In this document: positions 1-4,983 of the stretch, one piece after another
Numbering within the stretch: the first letter of the stretch is position 1
Layout: each line of letters opens with the position of its first letter
Origin: Deltaproteobacteria bacterium
GTDB taxonomy: Bacteria > Desulfobacterota_B > Binatia > UBA9968
Assembly (NCBI GenBank): GCA_005879255.1
Contig: VBKY01000304.1
Coordinates: forward strand, 5,810 to 12,472
Reading direction: 5' to 3'
DNA length: 6,663 nt
Program-made: the position numbers and the translations under genes
Notes under the pieces: generated by a model
The model's input: the letters and a program-made list of their open reading frames with translations, nothing else
Told to the model about the DNA's origin: nothing
Databases searched by the model: none

Positions 1-291
1 GTTGTCCTGTTTCAACCCGCGGTCCACGACGATGTTAAGCCAGTCCTGAAGAATCTCGTCGCGTTCCTGCGCAATCCGCAATCGATTGACGCCGCGCCGC
101 AGGTTCCTGCGGAGCTTGCGCATATCGGCGGCCAACGCCATTTCATCTTGCTCAAGATCGCTGTAAGAACGAGGCCCTTCACCGGGGTGCTCTATTTTCA
201 TACTTCCGCGCGCTCCCGAATAAATAGAAGCTGCGAGCAGTAGGGCGAAAAATACCACGCATCCCGTGATCATCGCCTCGAGTGGCTTCAT
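1..291 (-). CDS. Partial CDS: unrecognised membrane-anchored/exported protein with charged helical region
   Basis: The frame is open from an ATG at 291 to the window edge (97 codons, no stop), so the C-terminus is missing. The start is supported by a perfect AGGAGG Shine-Dalgarno at 300-305, 8 nt upstream. Residues 1-7 form a short n-region (MKPLEAM), and about 8-26 are strongly hydrophobic (CVVFFALLLAAS), which fits an uncleaved signal anchor or signal peptide. From about residue 46 the sequence is rich in E, D, R, K, L and Q (SDLEQDEMALAADMRKLRR) and looks helical, possibly coiled-coil, projecting into the periplasm. The gene lies 150 nt downstream of the Rieske gene on the same strand and could be cotranscribed with it. 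A hairpin sits just ahead of the Shine-Dalgarno. I do not recognise the family. A lipobox reading around ITGC is unlikely because that Cys precedes the hydrophobic core. Confidence 0.75.
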   Translation of the reverse strand, partial: MKPLEAMITGCVVFFALLLAASIYSGARGSMKIEHPGEGPRSYSDLEQDEMALAADMRKLRRNLRRGVNRLRIAQERDEILQDWLNIVVDRGLKQDN

Positions 292-307
292 TAAATAATC
301 CTCCTGA

Positions 308-322
308 GCACGGCTTCCGTGC
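308..322 (-). promoter_or_regulatory. Hairpin directly upstream of the Shine-Dalgarno of the partial gene
   Basis: GCACGG (308-313) and CCGTGC (317-322) form a perfect 6-bp stem with a 3-nt loop. On the minus strand the stem ends 2 nt before the AGGAGG at 305-300. It could protect the 5' end of a processed mRNA or modulate ribosome access. As a terminator for the Rieske transcript it is weak, because no U-tract follows it on the minus strand. Confidence 0.35.
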
Positions 323-441
323 GAATTTTGTAAACGATCGTTGGTGCGTGACCAATAAATCAGGTGTTTTGCCGCGGGTCCGTGAGTTGCGTACGATTAA
401 CTGCACGCCGTCGATCAAACTTGAGGTGCGTGCGACACGGC

Positions 442-954
442 TCACACCTTCAGTACACTCTCCGGATATTGTTCTTCCGGTTCGGTTCCGGGCTGCATCT
501 TAAATACTTTGCTCTTGTCAACTACCAGTTGGCCGTTTTCGTTCAAAGAGACGCCAAAGCGGTCCAGTGGCCGCGGCGCGGGCCCCTCAAAATTCATTCC
601 TGATTTGTAAAATCCGCTACCATGACAAGGACACTTGAATTTATCTTCCGCCGCGAGCCAACGTGGCGTACATCCGAGATGGGTACACTTTGCGAAAAGG
701 ACGTAAATTCCTTGTTCTTCGCGAATAATCCAAACGCGTTCGTCTTGCTTATATTTCTCGCTCACCTCATTGGAGGCATAATCCGATGGGGTCCCGGCCT
801 TAAAGGTTGAAGGCGGCAGGAATAGCACACGTGGAAAGGCGGAGCGCAGAAAACCCGCAACGCTGAGAAGAGAAAATATTCCAATTCCGCCCCAGCCGAG
901 GCGCGTGAAAAAATCTCGCCGGCTCCAAATTCCCCTTCGTTCTGCAGAAGCCAT
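442..954 (-). CDS. Rieske [2Fe-2S] protein, QcrA/PetC-like, Tat-type signal anchor
   Basis: Iron-sulfur subunit of a quinol:cytochrome c oxidoreductase (bc1/b6f-type) or a stand-alone Rieske electron carrier, anchored in the inner membrane with its cluster on the periplasmic side. From the preferred start the protein has 170 residues. A twin-arginine motif SRRDFF lies at about 11-16, followed by a hydrophobic anchor at about 21-40. Rieske box I is CTHLGC (C90, H92 ligands; C95 disulfide) and box II is CPCHGSGF (C108, H111 ligands; C110 disulfide). GPAPRPL follows at about 124-130. All six key residues are present. The frame runs on to an ATG at 1068, adding 38 residues, but a sigma54 promoter match at 1000-1013 would start mRNA near 988. 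The ATG at 954 also puts the Tat motif at the usual distance from the N-terminus. Its ribosome site is modest (AAAGG, 11 nt upstream). No cytochrome b gene follows within the window. Confidence 0.93.
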   Translation of the reverse strand: MASAERRGIWSRRDFFTRLGWGGIGIFSLLSVAGFLRSAFPRVLFLPPSTFKAGTPSDYASNEVSEKYKQDERVWIIREEQGIYVLFAKCTHLGCTPRWLAAEDKFKCPCHGSGFYKSGMNFEGPAPRPLDRFGVSLNENGQLVVDKSKVFKMQPGTEPEEQYPESVLKV

Positions 955-999
955 TTGTCGCAATGCCTTTAGTTTCGGATGTGCTTTGGCAGGGCTTGC

Positions 1000-1013
1000 G
1001 CAAGTTTCACGCC
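1000..1013 (-). promoter_or_regulatory. Sigma54 (-24/-12) promoter for the Rieske gene
   Basis: The minus strand reads TGGCGTG-AAAC-TTGCG (1014 down to 999) against the RpoN consensus TGGCACG-N4-TTGCW. GG (1013-1012) and GC (1001-1000) have the exact 10-nt separation, and 9 of 12 consensus positions match. The predicted start is near 988, giving a leader of about 34 nt before the ATG at 954. It lies inside the longer Rieske reading frame, which argues for the internal start. Called by eye. Confidence 0.55.
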
Positions 1014-1208
1014 ATGACGCGCCATGCCGAAAGTCCGTGGGAAAACAATCAGATCGGCAAATTTTCATCGCGTTGAGCGACGCCGGGCGCGATCACAGGC
1101 ATGCGGGCTGTGGCAAAATGGTCAAGTAGCCAACCTAGCTGTCTCAGTTTACCCGTAAAGATAACGTTGATCGGCGCGTTAGTTGCCAAAGCGTCCAGTT
1201 GCACACAC
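1014..1208. promoter_or_regulatory. Shared divergent regulatory region between the Rieske and tandem two-cysteine genes
   Basis: About 195 bp between two outward-facing sigma54 promoter matches, where an NtrC-type activator would be expected to bind. Two imperfect dyads are visible: TGGC-N14-GCCA at 1111-1132 (about -112 from the rightward start and about -133 from the leftward start) and TAACG-N10-CGTTA at 1162-1181. Neither is long enough to name as an operator on its own. The 5' part (to 1068) is also covered by the longer reading frame of the Rieske gene. I see no convincing gene here. Confidence 0.35.
1173..1186 (+). promoter_or_regulatory. Possible second, upstream sigma54-like site (tandem)
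   Basis: GGCGCG-TTAG-TTGC has GG and GC at the exact 10-nt separation, and 9 of 12 consensus positions match. It lies 36 bp upstream of the stronger match at 1209-1222 and would start transcription near 1198. It overlaps the TAACG/CGTTA dyad. It may be a second promoter, a non-productive RpoN binding site or chance. Confidence 0.25.
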
Positions 1209-1222
1209 GGCACGCCGCTTGC
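1209..1222 (+). promoter_or_regulatory. Strong sigma54 (-24/-12) promoter for the tandem two-cysteine genes
   Basis: The site reads CGGCACG-CCGC-TTGCT against the consensus TGGCACG-N4-TTGCW. Every conserved position matches except the first T. GG at 1209-1210 and GC at 1221-1222 are exactly spaced. The predicted start is about 1234 (an A), leaving a leader of about 34 nt that contains the AGGAGGTGA ribosome site and ends at the ATG at 1268. Transcription from this promoter needs an AAA+ activator, and one is encoded in this window. Confidence 0.72.
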
Positions 1223-1267
1223 TGAATGTATTCAGCAGAACACAGAATGAGAGGAGGTGAAATAACC

Positions 1268-1561
1268 ATGAAATTTCTCAAGACAACAGCAATGGCAATA
1301 TTGCTAACAGGCTCCATAGCGGGCAGTGCGCTTGCGGCCGATGGCGTATTGTCGAAAGAGGAAGTCACTCCTGGAAGTTATTGCCACACGAAGTTTCCCG
1401 CTATTAGCGAGCAAACTCTGTTCACTGATTATCCACAACCAGAGAGCTCGACCAGCGCCGACGTGATCGATTTCTACGGACCCTGTGACGAGAGTCCTAC
1501 AGCCAAGGACCTAATCAGGGAACAAAGATACGAAGAAGAGCCGATTGGCGAGAGTAATTAG
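1268..1561 (+). CDS. Small exported two-cysteine protein, tandem copy 1, unknown function
   Basis: A 97-residue protein. The start at 1268 is fixed by AGGAGGTGA at 1252-1260. An in-frame ATG at 1226 would lie upstream of the predicted transcription start and lacks a ribosome site. Residues 1-23 form a classic Sec signal peptide ending in SALA before ADG. The mature part of about 74 residues starts ADGVLSKEE and has two cysteines, in YCHTKFPA (C39, H40) and DVIDFYGPCDESPT (C73), followed by an acidic tail. No transmembrane segment, heme CxxCH or recognised domain is visible. Both cysteines are kept in the paralogue 55 nt downstream. The Cys pair could form a disulfide in the periplasm, or Cys/His could bind metal; this is inference. 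I have an impression, unchecked, that similar hypothetical proteins occur in Methylomirabilota, Rokubacteria and relatives. A strong sigma54 promoter precedes the gene. Confidence 0.88.
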   Translation: MKFLKTTAMAILLTGSIAGSALAADGVLSKEEVTPGSYCHTKFPAISEQTLFTDYPQPESSTSADVIDFYGPCDESPTAKDLIREQRYEEEPIGESN

Positions 1562-1616
1562 GTCGCGGATAAGCCCATGAAGAGACAGTACAATGAAACA
1601 AAAAGGAGACGAAGTG

Positions 1617-1922
1617 ATGACACGAATTGGACCGATGGTATCAGCAATGGTTTTGGTTGGCGCTTTGGCTGGCAGTGCAATTGCCGCTGATGGCGTTCTC
1701 GTGAAGGAAGAGGGCGGTGAGAATTATTGTCACATGAAGTTCCCGGCCATGCGCCAGAGAACGTTGGCGAGCGACCAACCCCAGCTAAAACGTTCGGATA
1801 CCGGCGACGTAATCGATTTCTATGGACCCTGCGACGAGAGTCCGACTGGGAACGACCAAGTGATCTCCCAAAAGCAGGAGGAGCAGTTCCGCTTCGGCAG
1901 AGACTATGAAGACGGAGACTAG
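1617..1922 (+). CDS. Small exported two-cysteine protein, tandem copy 2, unknown function
   Basis: A 101-residue paralogue of the preceding gene, 55 nt downstream with no promoter match between, so probably cotranscribed. The start at 1617 has AAGGAG at 1603-1608, 8 nt upstream; an in-frame ATG at 1593 has no such site. The signal peptide is about residues 1-23, ending SAIA before ADG. The mature part repeats the family landmarks: ADGVLVKEE, YCHMKFPA (C38, H39) and an identical DVIDFYGPCDESPT (C72). The spacer and the C-terminal tail (Q, E, R and D rich) diverge from copy 1. Over the 14 identical residues the DNA differs at five third positions and nowhere else, so the protein motif is under selection and the duplication is not recent. 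Function unknown. Confidence 0.88.
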   Translation: MTRIGPMVSAMVLVGALAGSAIAADGVLVKEEGGENYCHMKFPAMRQRTLASDQPQLKRSDTGDVIDFYGPCDESPTGNDQVISQKQEEQFRFGRDYEDGD

Positions 1923-1948
1923 CCACGGCTCGAGGACCTCGCCATGTC

Positions 1949-1973
1949 GCGGGGAGGGGCTACCTCTCCCCGC
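1949..1973 (+). terminator. GC-rich terminator-like hairpin after the tandem pair
   Basis: GCGGGGAGGGG (1949-1959) pairs with CCTCTCCCCGC (1963-1973) around a 3-nt loop: 11 bp with one G-T wobble. It begins 27 nt after the stop of the second two-cysteine gene. It lacks a following T-run, so it may be a weak or attenuating terminator or an mRNA 3'-end stabiliser. Confidence 0.4.
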
Positions 1974-2110
1974 AGATATCCTGGCAATCCAGCTAGGACA
2001 AGTTTCGCATCTCCCGTCATGGATCGGTAGAGTTGGAGTGCGTGAAATCGGATGGTTGGGGCGACTATTAAGGATCGACAAAAAAATTGCCCTGAAGGAT
2101 GAATGATTTT

Positions 2111-2557
2111 ATGAAGATGTTTGCGATTGGAATAATCGGTAGTAGTCTTTTGGCTGCCGGAGCCGCTAGAGCCGCTGGGATGGAATCTTCGGATGAGTAT
2201 CTTCATGTTCAAAGATCCGAAAATATTCCATACGTGAGCGGCGGGGTAGGAATAGAGGAACGCGACAGACTTCGGTCACTGGCCGCTGATGACAACTTGG
2301 GGCTCAGCTTTTCGCTGGAAAATGGACATTATCTCGGCGGCGCCGAGGTTTCGATCAAAGACGATAAGGGCAAAGAACTTCTCGAGGCCGTTTCTGATGG
2401 CCCGCTCTTTTTCGCCAAGCTTCCTGCCGGACATTACGTCGTCGAAGCAACCGCGATGGGAAAAACCATAACTCGCGCGGTTCATATTGCCACCGGCGGC
2501 CAGGCGCATATTTTCTTTGCTTGGGCAGGATCGGATCAGAGTCCGTCGACGAGTTAA
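2111..2557 (+). CDS. Exported carboxypeptidase-regulatory-like (beta-sandwich) protein
   Basis: A 148-residue exported protein. I chose the ATG at 2111 because AAGGA at 2095-2099 lies 11 nt upstream; the in-frame ATG at 2099 overlaps that site. Residues 1-22 form a Sec signal peptide (GSSLLAAGAARA). The mature protein carries YVSGGVGIEERDRL (about 41-54), then a region that looks like a CarboxypepD_reg/transthyretin-like beta domain: LGLSFSLENGHYLGGAEVSI, DDKGKELL, SDGPLFFAKLPAGHYVVEA (about 63-113), with further strands to AHIFFAW. The order 'SGG-G..E...L', 'G.YL..V.V.I.D..G' and 'GP...KLP.G.Y.V.A' matches small exported proteins I know, by memory only, from beta/gammaproteobacteria annotated as carboxypeptidase regulatory-like. 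Such domains bind partners or other proteins rather than catalyse. No cysteines. No sigma54 match precedes it in 1923-2110. Confidence 0.82.
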   Translation: MKMFAIGIIGSSLLAAGAARAAGMESSDEYLHVQRSENIPYVSGGVGIEERDRLRSLAADDNLGLSFSLENGHYLGGAEVSIKDDKGKELLEAVSDGPLFFAKLPAGHYVVEATAMGKTITRAVHIATGGQAHIFFAWAGSDQSPSTS

Positions 2558-2575
2558 CGATGAAGCATAAACCCT

Positions 2576-2590
2576 CTCATCGCCGATGAG
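2576..2590. repeat. 15-bp perfect palindrome between two small genes
   Basis: CTCATCG-C-CGATGAG is perfectly symmetric. As RNA it gives a 6-bp stem with a 3-nt loop. It lies in the 54-nt gap between the stop at 2557 and the ORF starting at 2612 and could be an operator half-pair or a weak intercistronic hairpin. There is no direct evidence for either role. Confidence 0.25.
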
Positions 2591-2611
2591 CTCGTCGTTG
2601 GAGGGAGTCTT

Positions 2612-2788
2612 ATGAAAGACACTCGTCGAGAAAAACTCGACGTCATGCTTCGAAGTCGGCCCATCGAGCCCATGGACTCGGACTTAGTGCCGCGGATAGT
2701 TGCAAAAGCAAAGACCCTACAAAAAATTCAGACACTTCCAGCTTTCCACGCGCGGAAACGCCTTCATCATTTCACGCACGGGAAATAA
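2612..2788 (+). CDS. Small ORF, 58 residues, possibly truncated or frameshifted
   Basis: ATG at 2612 with a GGAGG-type ribosome site (in GTTGGAGGGAGTCTT) about 7 nt upstream. The peptide begins MKDTRREKLDVMLRSRPIEP, continues SDLVPRIVAKAKTLQK (about 23-38) and ends in a basic, His-rich tail (RKRLHHFTHGK). The segment 'LRSR.IEP...DL..RI..KA..L' reminds me of the N-terminal half of roughly 100-residue hypothetical proteins that go on to a membrane segment; this is memory, not a search. Here the second half is absent. Another frame stays open through FPRAE and DDKPAAQEIIVVW to a TGA at 2830-2832, so a frameshift near 2740-2750 is possible. It probably belongs to the same transcript as the gene 54 nt upstream. 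Confidence 0.5.
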   Translation: MKDTRREKLDVMLRSRPIEPMDSDLVPRIVAKAKTLQKIQTLPAFHARKRLHHFTHGK

Positions 2789-2876
2789 TCGACGACAAAC
2801 CAGCCGCGCAAGAAATCATCGTCGTGTGGTGACCCAGAAAATCGCGATATAACTCCAATGTCATTCCGAGCAAGCT

Positions 2877-2928
2877 GGTCGCGATTCCGCCAGAGGCGGA
2901 TCAGCCTCAGGCTGAAGCTAGCGCGACC
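2877..2928. repeat. Cloverleaf-like nested hairpins inside the element
   Basis: The outer arms GGTCGCG (2877-2883) and CGCGACC (2922-2928) are perfectly complementary. Between them stand two perfect 6-bp, 3-nt-loop hairpins back to back: TCCGCC-AGA-GGCGGA (2886-2900) and TCAGCC-TCA-GGCTGA (2901-2915). The whole folds as a three-way junction in single-stranded DNA or RNA, as expected of a REP/MITE-type repeat. Confidence 0.65.
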
Positions 2929-2956
2929 CGCAAACCAGGAATTTCAAAGACTCTGG

Positions 2957-2976
2957 ATACCGGCTTCCGCCGGTAT
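2957..2976. repeat. Dispersed palindrome, ATACCGGC hairpin
   Basis: ATACCGGC (2957-2964) and GCCGGTAT (2969-2976) form an 8-bp perfect stem with loop TTCC. With its flanks (CTGG before, GACG after) it has the form of the widespread 'CTGGAT-CC-G...C-GG-ATGACG' intergenic repeat seen in many bacterial genomes. Confidence 0.6.
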
Positions 2977-3081
2977 GACGGCAAAGAACGTAACGAATAA
3001 TTTACCGAATTTCTGGGTCAGGACACTAAAGCCGATCGGTTTATTGAGCGAGTGAAAAATCGGCGACGAGGCGCTCAGATG

Positions 3082-3450
3082 TCAATTGCGGCCGATTGAC
3101 TCACCCAAGGCGAGCTCAACCGTATCGAGCAACCGGTTCGGGGTGAACGGTTTTGATAGCAGCAAGATCCCCCTACGCTTGGCATAATCTTGCAGTGTTT
3201 CGTCGGCAAAAGCAGAGGCCAGGATAATCTTGACTTGCGGATGATCCTCTCTGATGGCCTCCGCCAAATCGGTTCCCAGGACCAACGGCATGCGGACGTC
3301 AATGATGCACAACTCATAATCATCGCGAGTCATCATCTCGTAGCCGGTCAGTCCATTGGTCGTCCAAACAGCTGGCATTCCCATTTCTTCGAGAATCTCG
3401 ACCAGCAGGTGGCAGAACGTTTCGTCGTCATCAATGATTAGAATCCGCAT
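3082..3450 (-). CDS. Stand-alone response-regulator receiver domain (CheY-like)
   Basis: A 122-residue single-domain protein. It has the acidic pocket DDD near residues 7-9, phospho-acceptor D51 in IIDVRMP, a conserved Ser at 79 (LASAFAD) in the Thr/Ser switch position and K100 in LLLSKPF. The domain ends at the stop with no output domain. Such proteins act by protein-protein contact, as phosphate shuttles or sinks for a kinase, or as competitors of a full-length regulator. The gene lies 138 nt downstream of the NtrC-like gene on the same strand, suggesting the same kinase may phosphorylate both. Start ATG at 3450 has AGAGG about 8 nt upstream. A sigma54 promoter match at 3478-3491 would start RNA near 3466, leaving a very short leader that still holds the ribosome site. 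Confidence 0.92.
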   Translation of the reverse strand: MRILIIDDDETFCHLLVEILEEMGMPAVWTTNGLTGYEMMTRDDYELCIIDVRMPLVLGTDLAEAIREDHPQVKIILASAFADETLQDYAKRRGILLLSKPFTPNRLLDTVELALGESIGRN

Positions 3451-3477
3451 TGTTGGCGCCTCTGCGATTTTCTAAAA

Positions 3478-3491
3478 GCAAAGGCGATGCC
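3478..3491 (-). promoter_or_regulatory. Sigma54 (-24/-12) promoter for the stand-alone receiver
   Basis: The minus strand reads GGGCATC-GCCT-TTGCT against TGGCACG-N4-TTGCW. GG (3491-3490) and GC (3479-3478) are exactly spaced, GGCA and TTGCT are intact, and 9 of 12 positions match. The predicted start near 3466 gives a leader of about 16 nt. It would make the receiver a target of the activator encoded just upstream, a feedback arrangement. Confidence 0.5.
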
Positions 3492-3588
3492 CACAACTGC
3501 TAGATAGTTGGCGGCCGGATATATTCGAGAAATAATCAGCCGATGTATTGGATCGGGGCGGGCTTGCCGGCAGAACTGGAGCTTTGCC

Positions 3589-4983
3589 TCAGTCGTCTTT
3601 CAAATACGGTTCGATCTTATAGCGTGCCAGCATCCGATAAAGCGAACGCCGATCGACGTTGAGAATTCTTGCGGTCGCTGAAACGTTTCCACCGGTGAGC
3701 TGCAAGACGTGCAGCACGTAGCGTTTCTTTACCTCTTCGAGGCTAGGCGTATCGGGAAAAACGAATTGCGTGTTTTCCGGGGCGAGGGACGCGATTCTTG
3801 CCTCTCTCTGTTCGCGCACATCATGCGGCAAGTCCTCGGGAGTCAACACGGGTTGATAGGAAAGGGCGACGGCTTGCTCGATGGCATTTTCGAGCTCACG
3901 GATGTTTCCGGGCCAGGGATAGGAACATAAGAGTTCCATCGCCTCGTCCGAAAACGCCGTCACGGGTTTGCCGCTTTCCTGACCGTAGTATCTCAAGAAA
4001 TGCTGCGCCAGCAGCGGGATGTCGTCAGCGCGTTCCCGGAGCGGCGGAAGATGGATAGCGATGACATCCAAACGATAGTAGAGATCTTGGCGGAAATTAC
4101 CCTTCGCGACAGCTTCGGCCAAATTTTGATTGGTCGCGGCGACCACGCGGACATCGACGGGGAGCCAATCCTTTCCGCCCACCCGGCGAATCTCATGCTC
4201 TTGGAGAACCCGCAAGAGTCGGGCTTGCATGTTTTGACTGATACCGCCGATCTCGTCTAGAAAGCATGTGCCGCCCTGCGCGTCTTCGAAAACTCCTTTC
4301 TTATCGGCGAACGCGCCTGTGAACGAACCGCGCATATGGCCGAATAGCTCGCTTTCAAGAATCGTTTCCGTCAAAGCGCCGCAATCCACCGCGACGAACG
4401 GAAGGTTGGCGCGCGGGCTATGATCGTGAATCGCGCGAGCGATCAGCTCCTTACCGGTACCGCTTTCGCCGAGAATGAGCACGGTACTTTTCGTTGGCGC
4501 CACTCTCGCCACGGTTTTGTAAACTTCCAGCATGGCCGGACTTTTACCAATGATCTTACCGAGCTCGGGTGGGTTCTCATCTTCGCCATTGGCGTTCTTC
4601 GCGGAATGGCGCTGCAGCGACCGCTGAGACAGCGCTCGGGAAACGGTTTTCTTGAGCTCCGCTAGATTCATCGGCTTTGAAATGAAATCGAAAGCGCCCT
4701 CGTGTATCGCTTCGACGGCTGTTTCAATCGAGCCGAAAGCGGTCATCACGATGATTGGTAGGGCGGGATATTTCTCGTGAACGATCCGGGTCACTTCCAA
4801 ACCGGAAATACCGGGCATGCGCACGTCGATAATCACCAAGTCGTGGTTCGCGGCGCGCAAACGCGCGATCGCCTCGTCGCCGGACGTGACCTGATCGACC
4901 TGAAAACCGTCCGATTCGAGGGTCTCCGCGAAAAGCTGGCAACTGACTTCGTCGTCATCCGCGATCAGTATGCGGGCGGTCAT
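3589..4983 (-). CDS. NtrC-family sigma54-dependent response regulator
   Basis: A 464-residue bacterial enhancer-binding protein. Phosphorylation assembles its AAA+ ring, which hydrolyses ATP to open sigma54-RNA polymerase promoters. Domains in order: receiver (about 1-120; acidic D9-D11, phospho-acceptor D53 in IIDVRMPG, T81, K103); AAA+ (about 141-385) with Walker A GESGTGKE (172-179), the sigma54-contact loop GSFTGA (219-224), Walker B GTCFLDE (D243, E244), arginine-finger region FRQDLYYRL and sensor II WPGNIRELEN (357-366); and a C-terminal Fis-type helix-turn-helix (about 414-458, GGNVSATARILNVDRRSLYR). The loop has Ser where GAFTGA has Ala. Length is normal for the family. Its ATG lies 29 nt inside the end of the kinase gene, so the two are translationally coupled cognate partners. 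I give no gene symbol because the NtrC family has many subgroups. Confidence 0.97.
   Translation of the reverse strand: MTARILIADDDEVSCQLFAETLESDGFQVDQVTSGDEAIARLRAANHDLVIIDVRMPGISGLEVTRIVHEKYPALPIIVMTAFGSIETAVEAIHEGAFDFISKPMNLAELKKTVSRALSQRSLQRHSAKNANGEDENPPELGKIIGKSPAMLEVYKTVARVAPTKSTVLILGESGTGKELIARAIHDHSPRANLPFVAVDCGALTETILESELFGHMRGSFTGAFADKKGVFEDAQGGTCFLDEIGGISQNMQARLLRVLQEHEIRRVGGKDWLPVDVRVVAATNQNLAEAVAKGNFRQDLYYRLDVIAIHLPPLRERADDIPLLAQHFLRYYGQESGKPVTAFSDEAMELLCSYPWPGNIRELENAIEQAVALSYQPVLTPEDLPHDVREQREARIASLAPENTQFVFPDTPSLEEVKKRYVLHVLQLTGGNVSATARILNVDRRSLYRMLARYKIEPYLKDD

Larger units (their letters stand above)
2824..3026. mobile_element. MITE-like element with about 21-bp terminal inverted repeats
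   Basis: The left end (2824-2844) and the reverse complement of the right end (3006-3026) share GTGT, a 2-nt mismatch, then TGACCCAGAAA and, after one mismatch, TCG: 18 of 21 positions. The perfect 11-bp core is at 2830-2840 and 3010-3020. Inside, GTCATTCCG (2860-2868) and CGGTATGAC (2971-2979) form a second inverted repeat with one mismatch, enclosing a cloverleaf-like array and a further hairpin. The element has no transposase and no credible gene. The 65-codon frame from 2858 includes WIPASAGMT, a typical translation of dispersed intergenic repeats. Ends containing GGTCAGGACACT resemble those of some elements I associate with Y1-type (RAYT/IS200-like) or other transposases, but I cannot assign a family. 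No clear target-site duplication is seen. Confidence 0.6.

Noticed and set aside
179..445. 88-codon minus-strand frame over the gap between the Rieske and partial genes
   Set aside because: It overlaps the well-supported partial gene in another frame and has no family features or ribosome site.
1174..1187. Minus-strand TTGGCA...GCGC as a further sigma54 promoter for the Rieske gene
   Set aside because: The -24 element is good but the -12 element lacks TT, and a much better site lies at 1000-1013.
2076..2090. CGACAAAAAAATTGC before the carboxypeptidase-regulatory-like gene as a sigma54 promoter
   Set aside because: The -12 TTGC is good but the essential GG of the -24 element is GA. No other GG-N10-GC pair lies in 1923-2110.
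2858..3055. 65-codon plus-strand frame inside the repeat element
   Set aside because: It lies across the nested inverted repeats and reads WIPASAGMT, a well-known artefact of translating dispersed palindromic repeats. It has no ribosome site.
3031..3064. GCCGAT/ATCGGC inverted repeat downstream of the receiver gene as a terminator
   Set aside because: Only a 6-bp stem with a 22-nt loop and a short T stretch; too weak to call.
3001..3099. Stop-free frame (ending ...GAQMSIAAD) to the left of the receiver gene
   Set aside because: No start codon near its beginning, short, and overlaps the 3' end of the receiver gene. Mentioned only as a possible remnant.
3494..3510. CAACT/AGTTG inverted repeat between the NtrC-like and receiver genes
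   Set aside because: A 5-bp stem of this kind is expected by chance.
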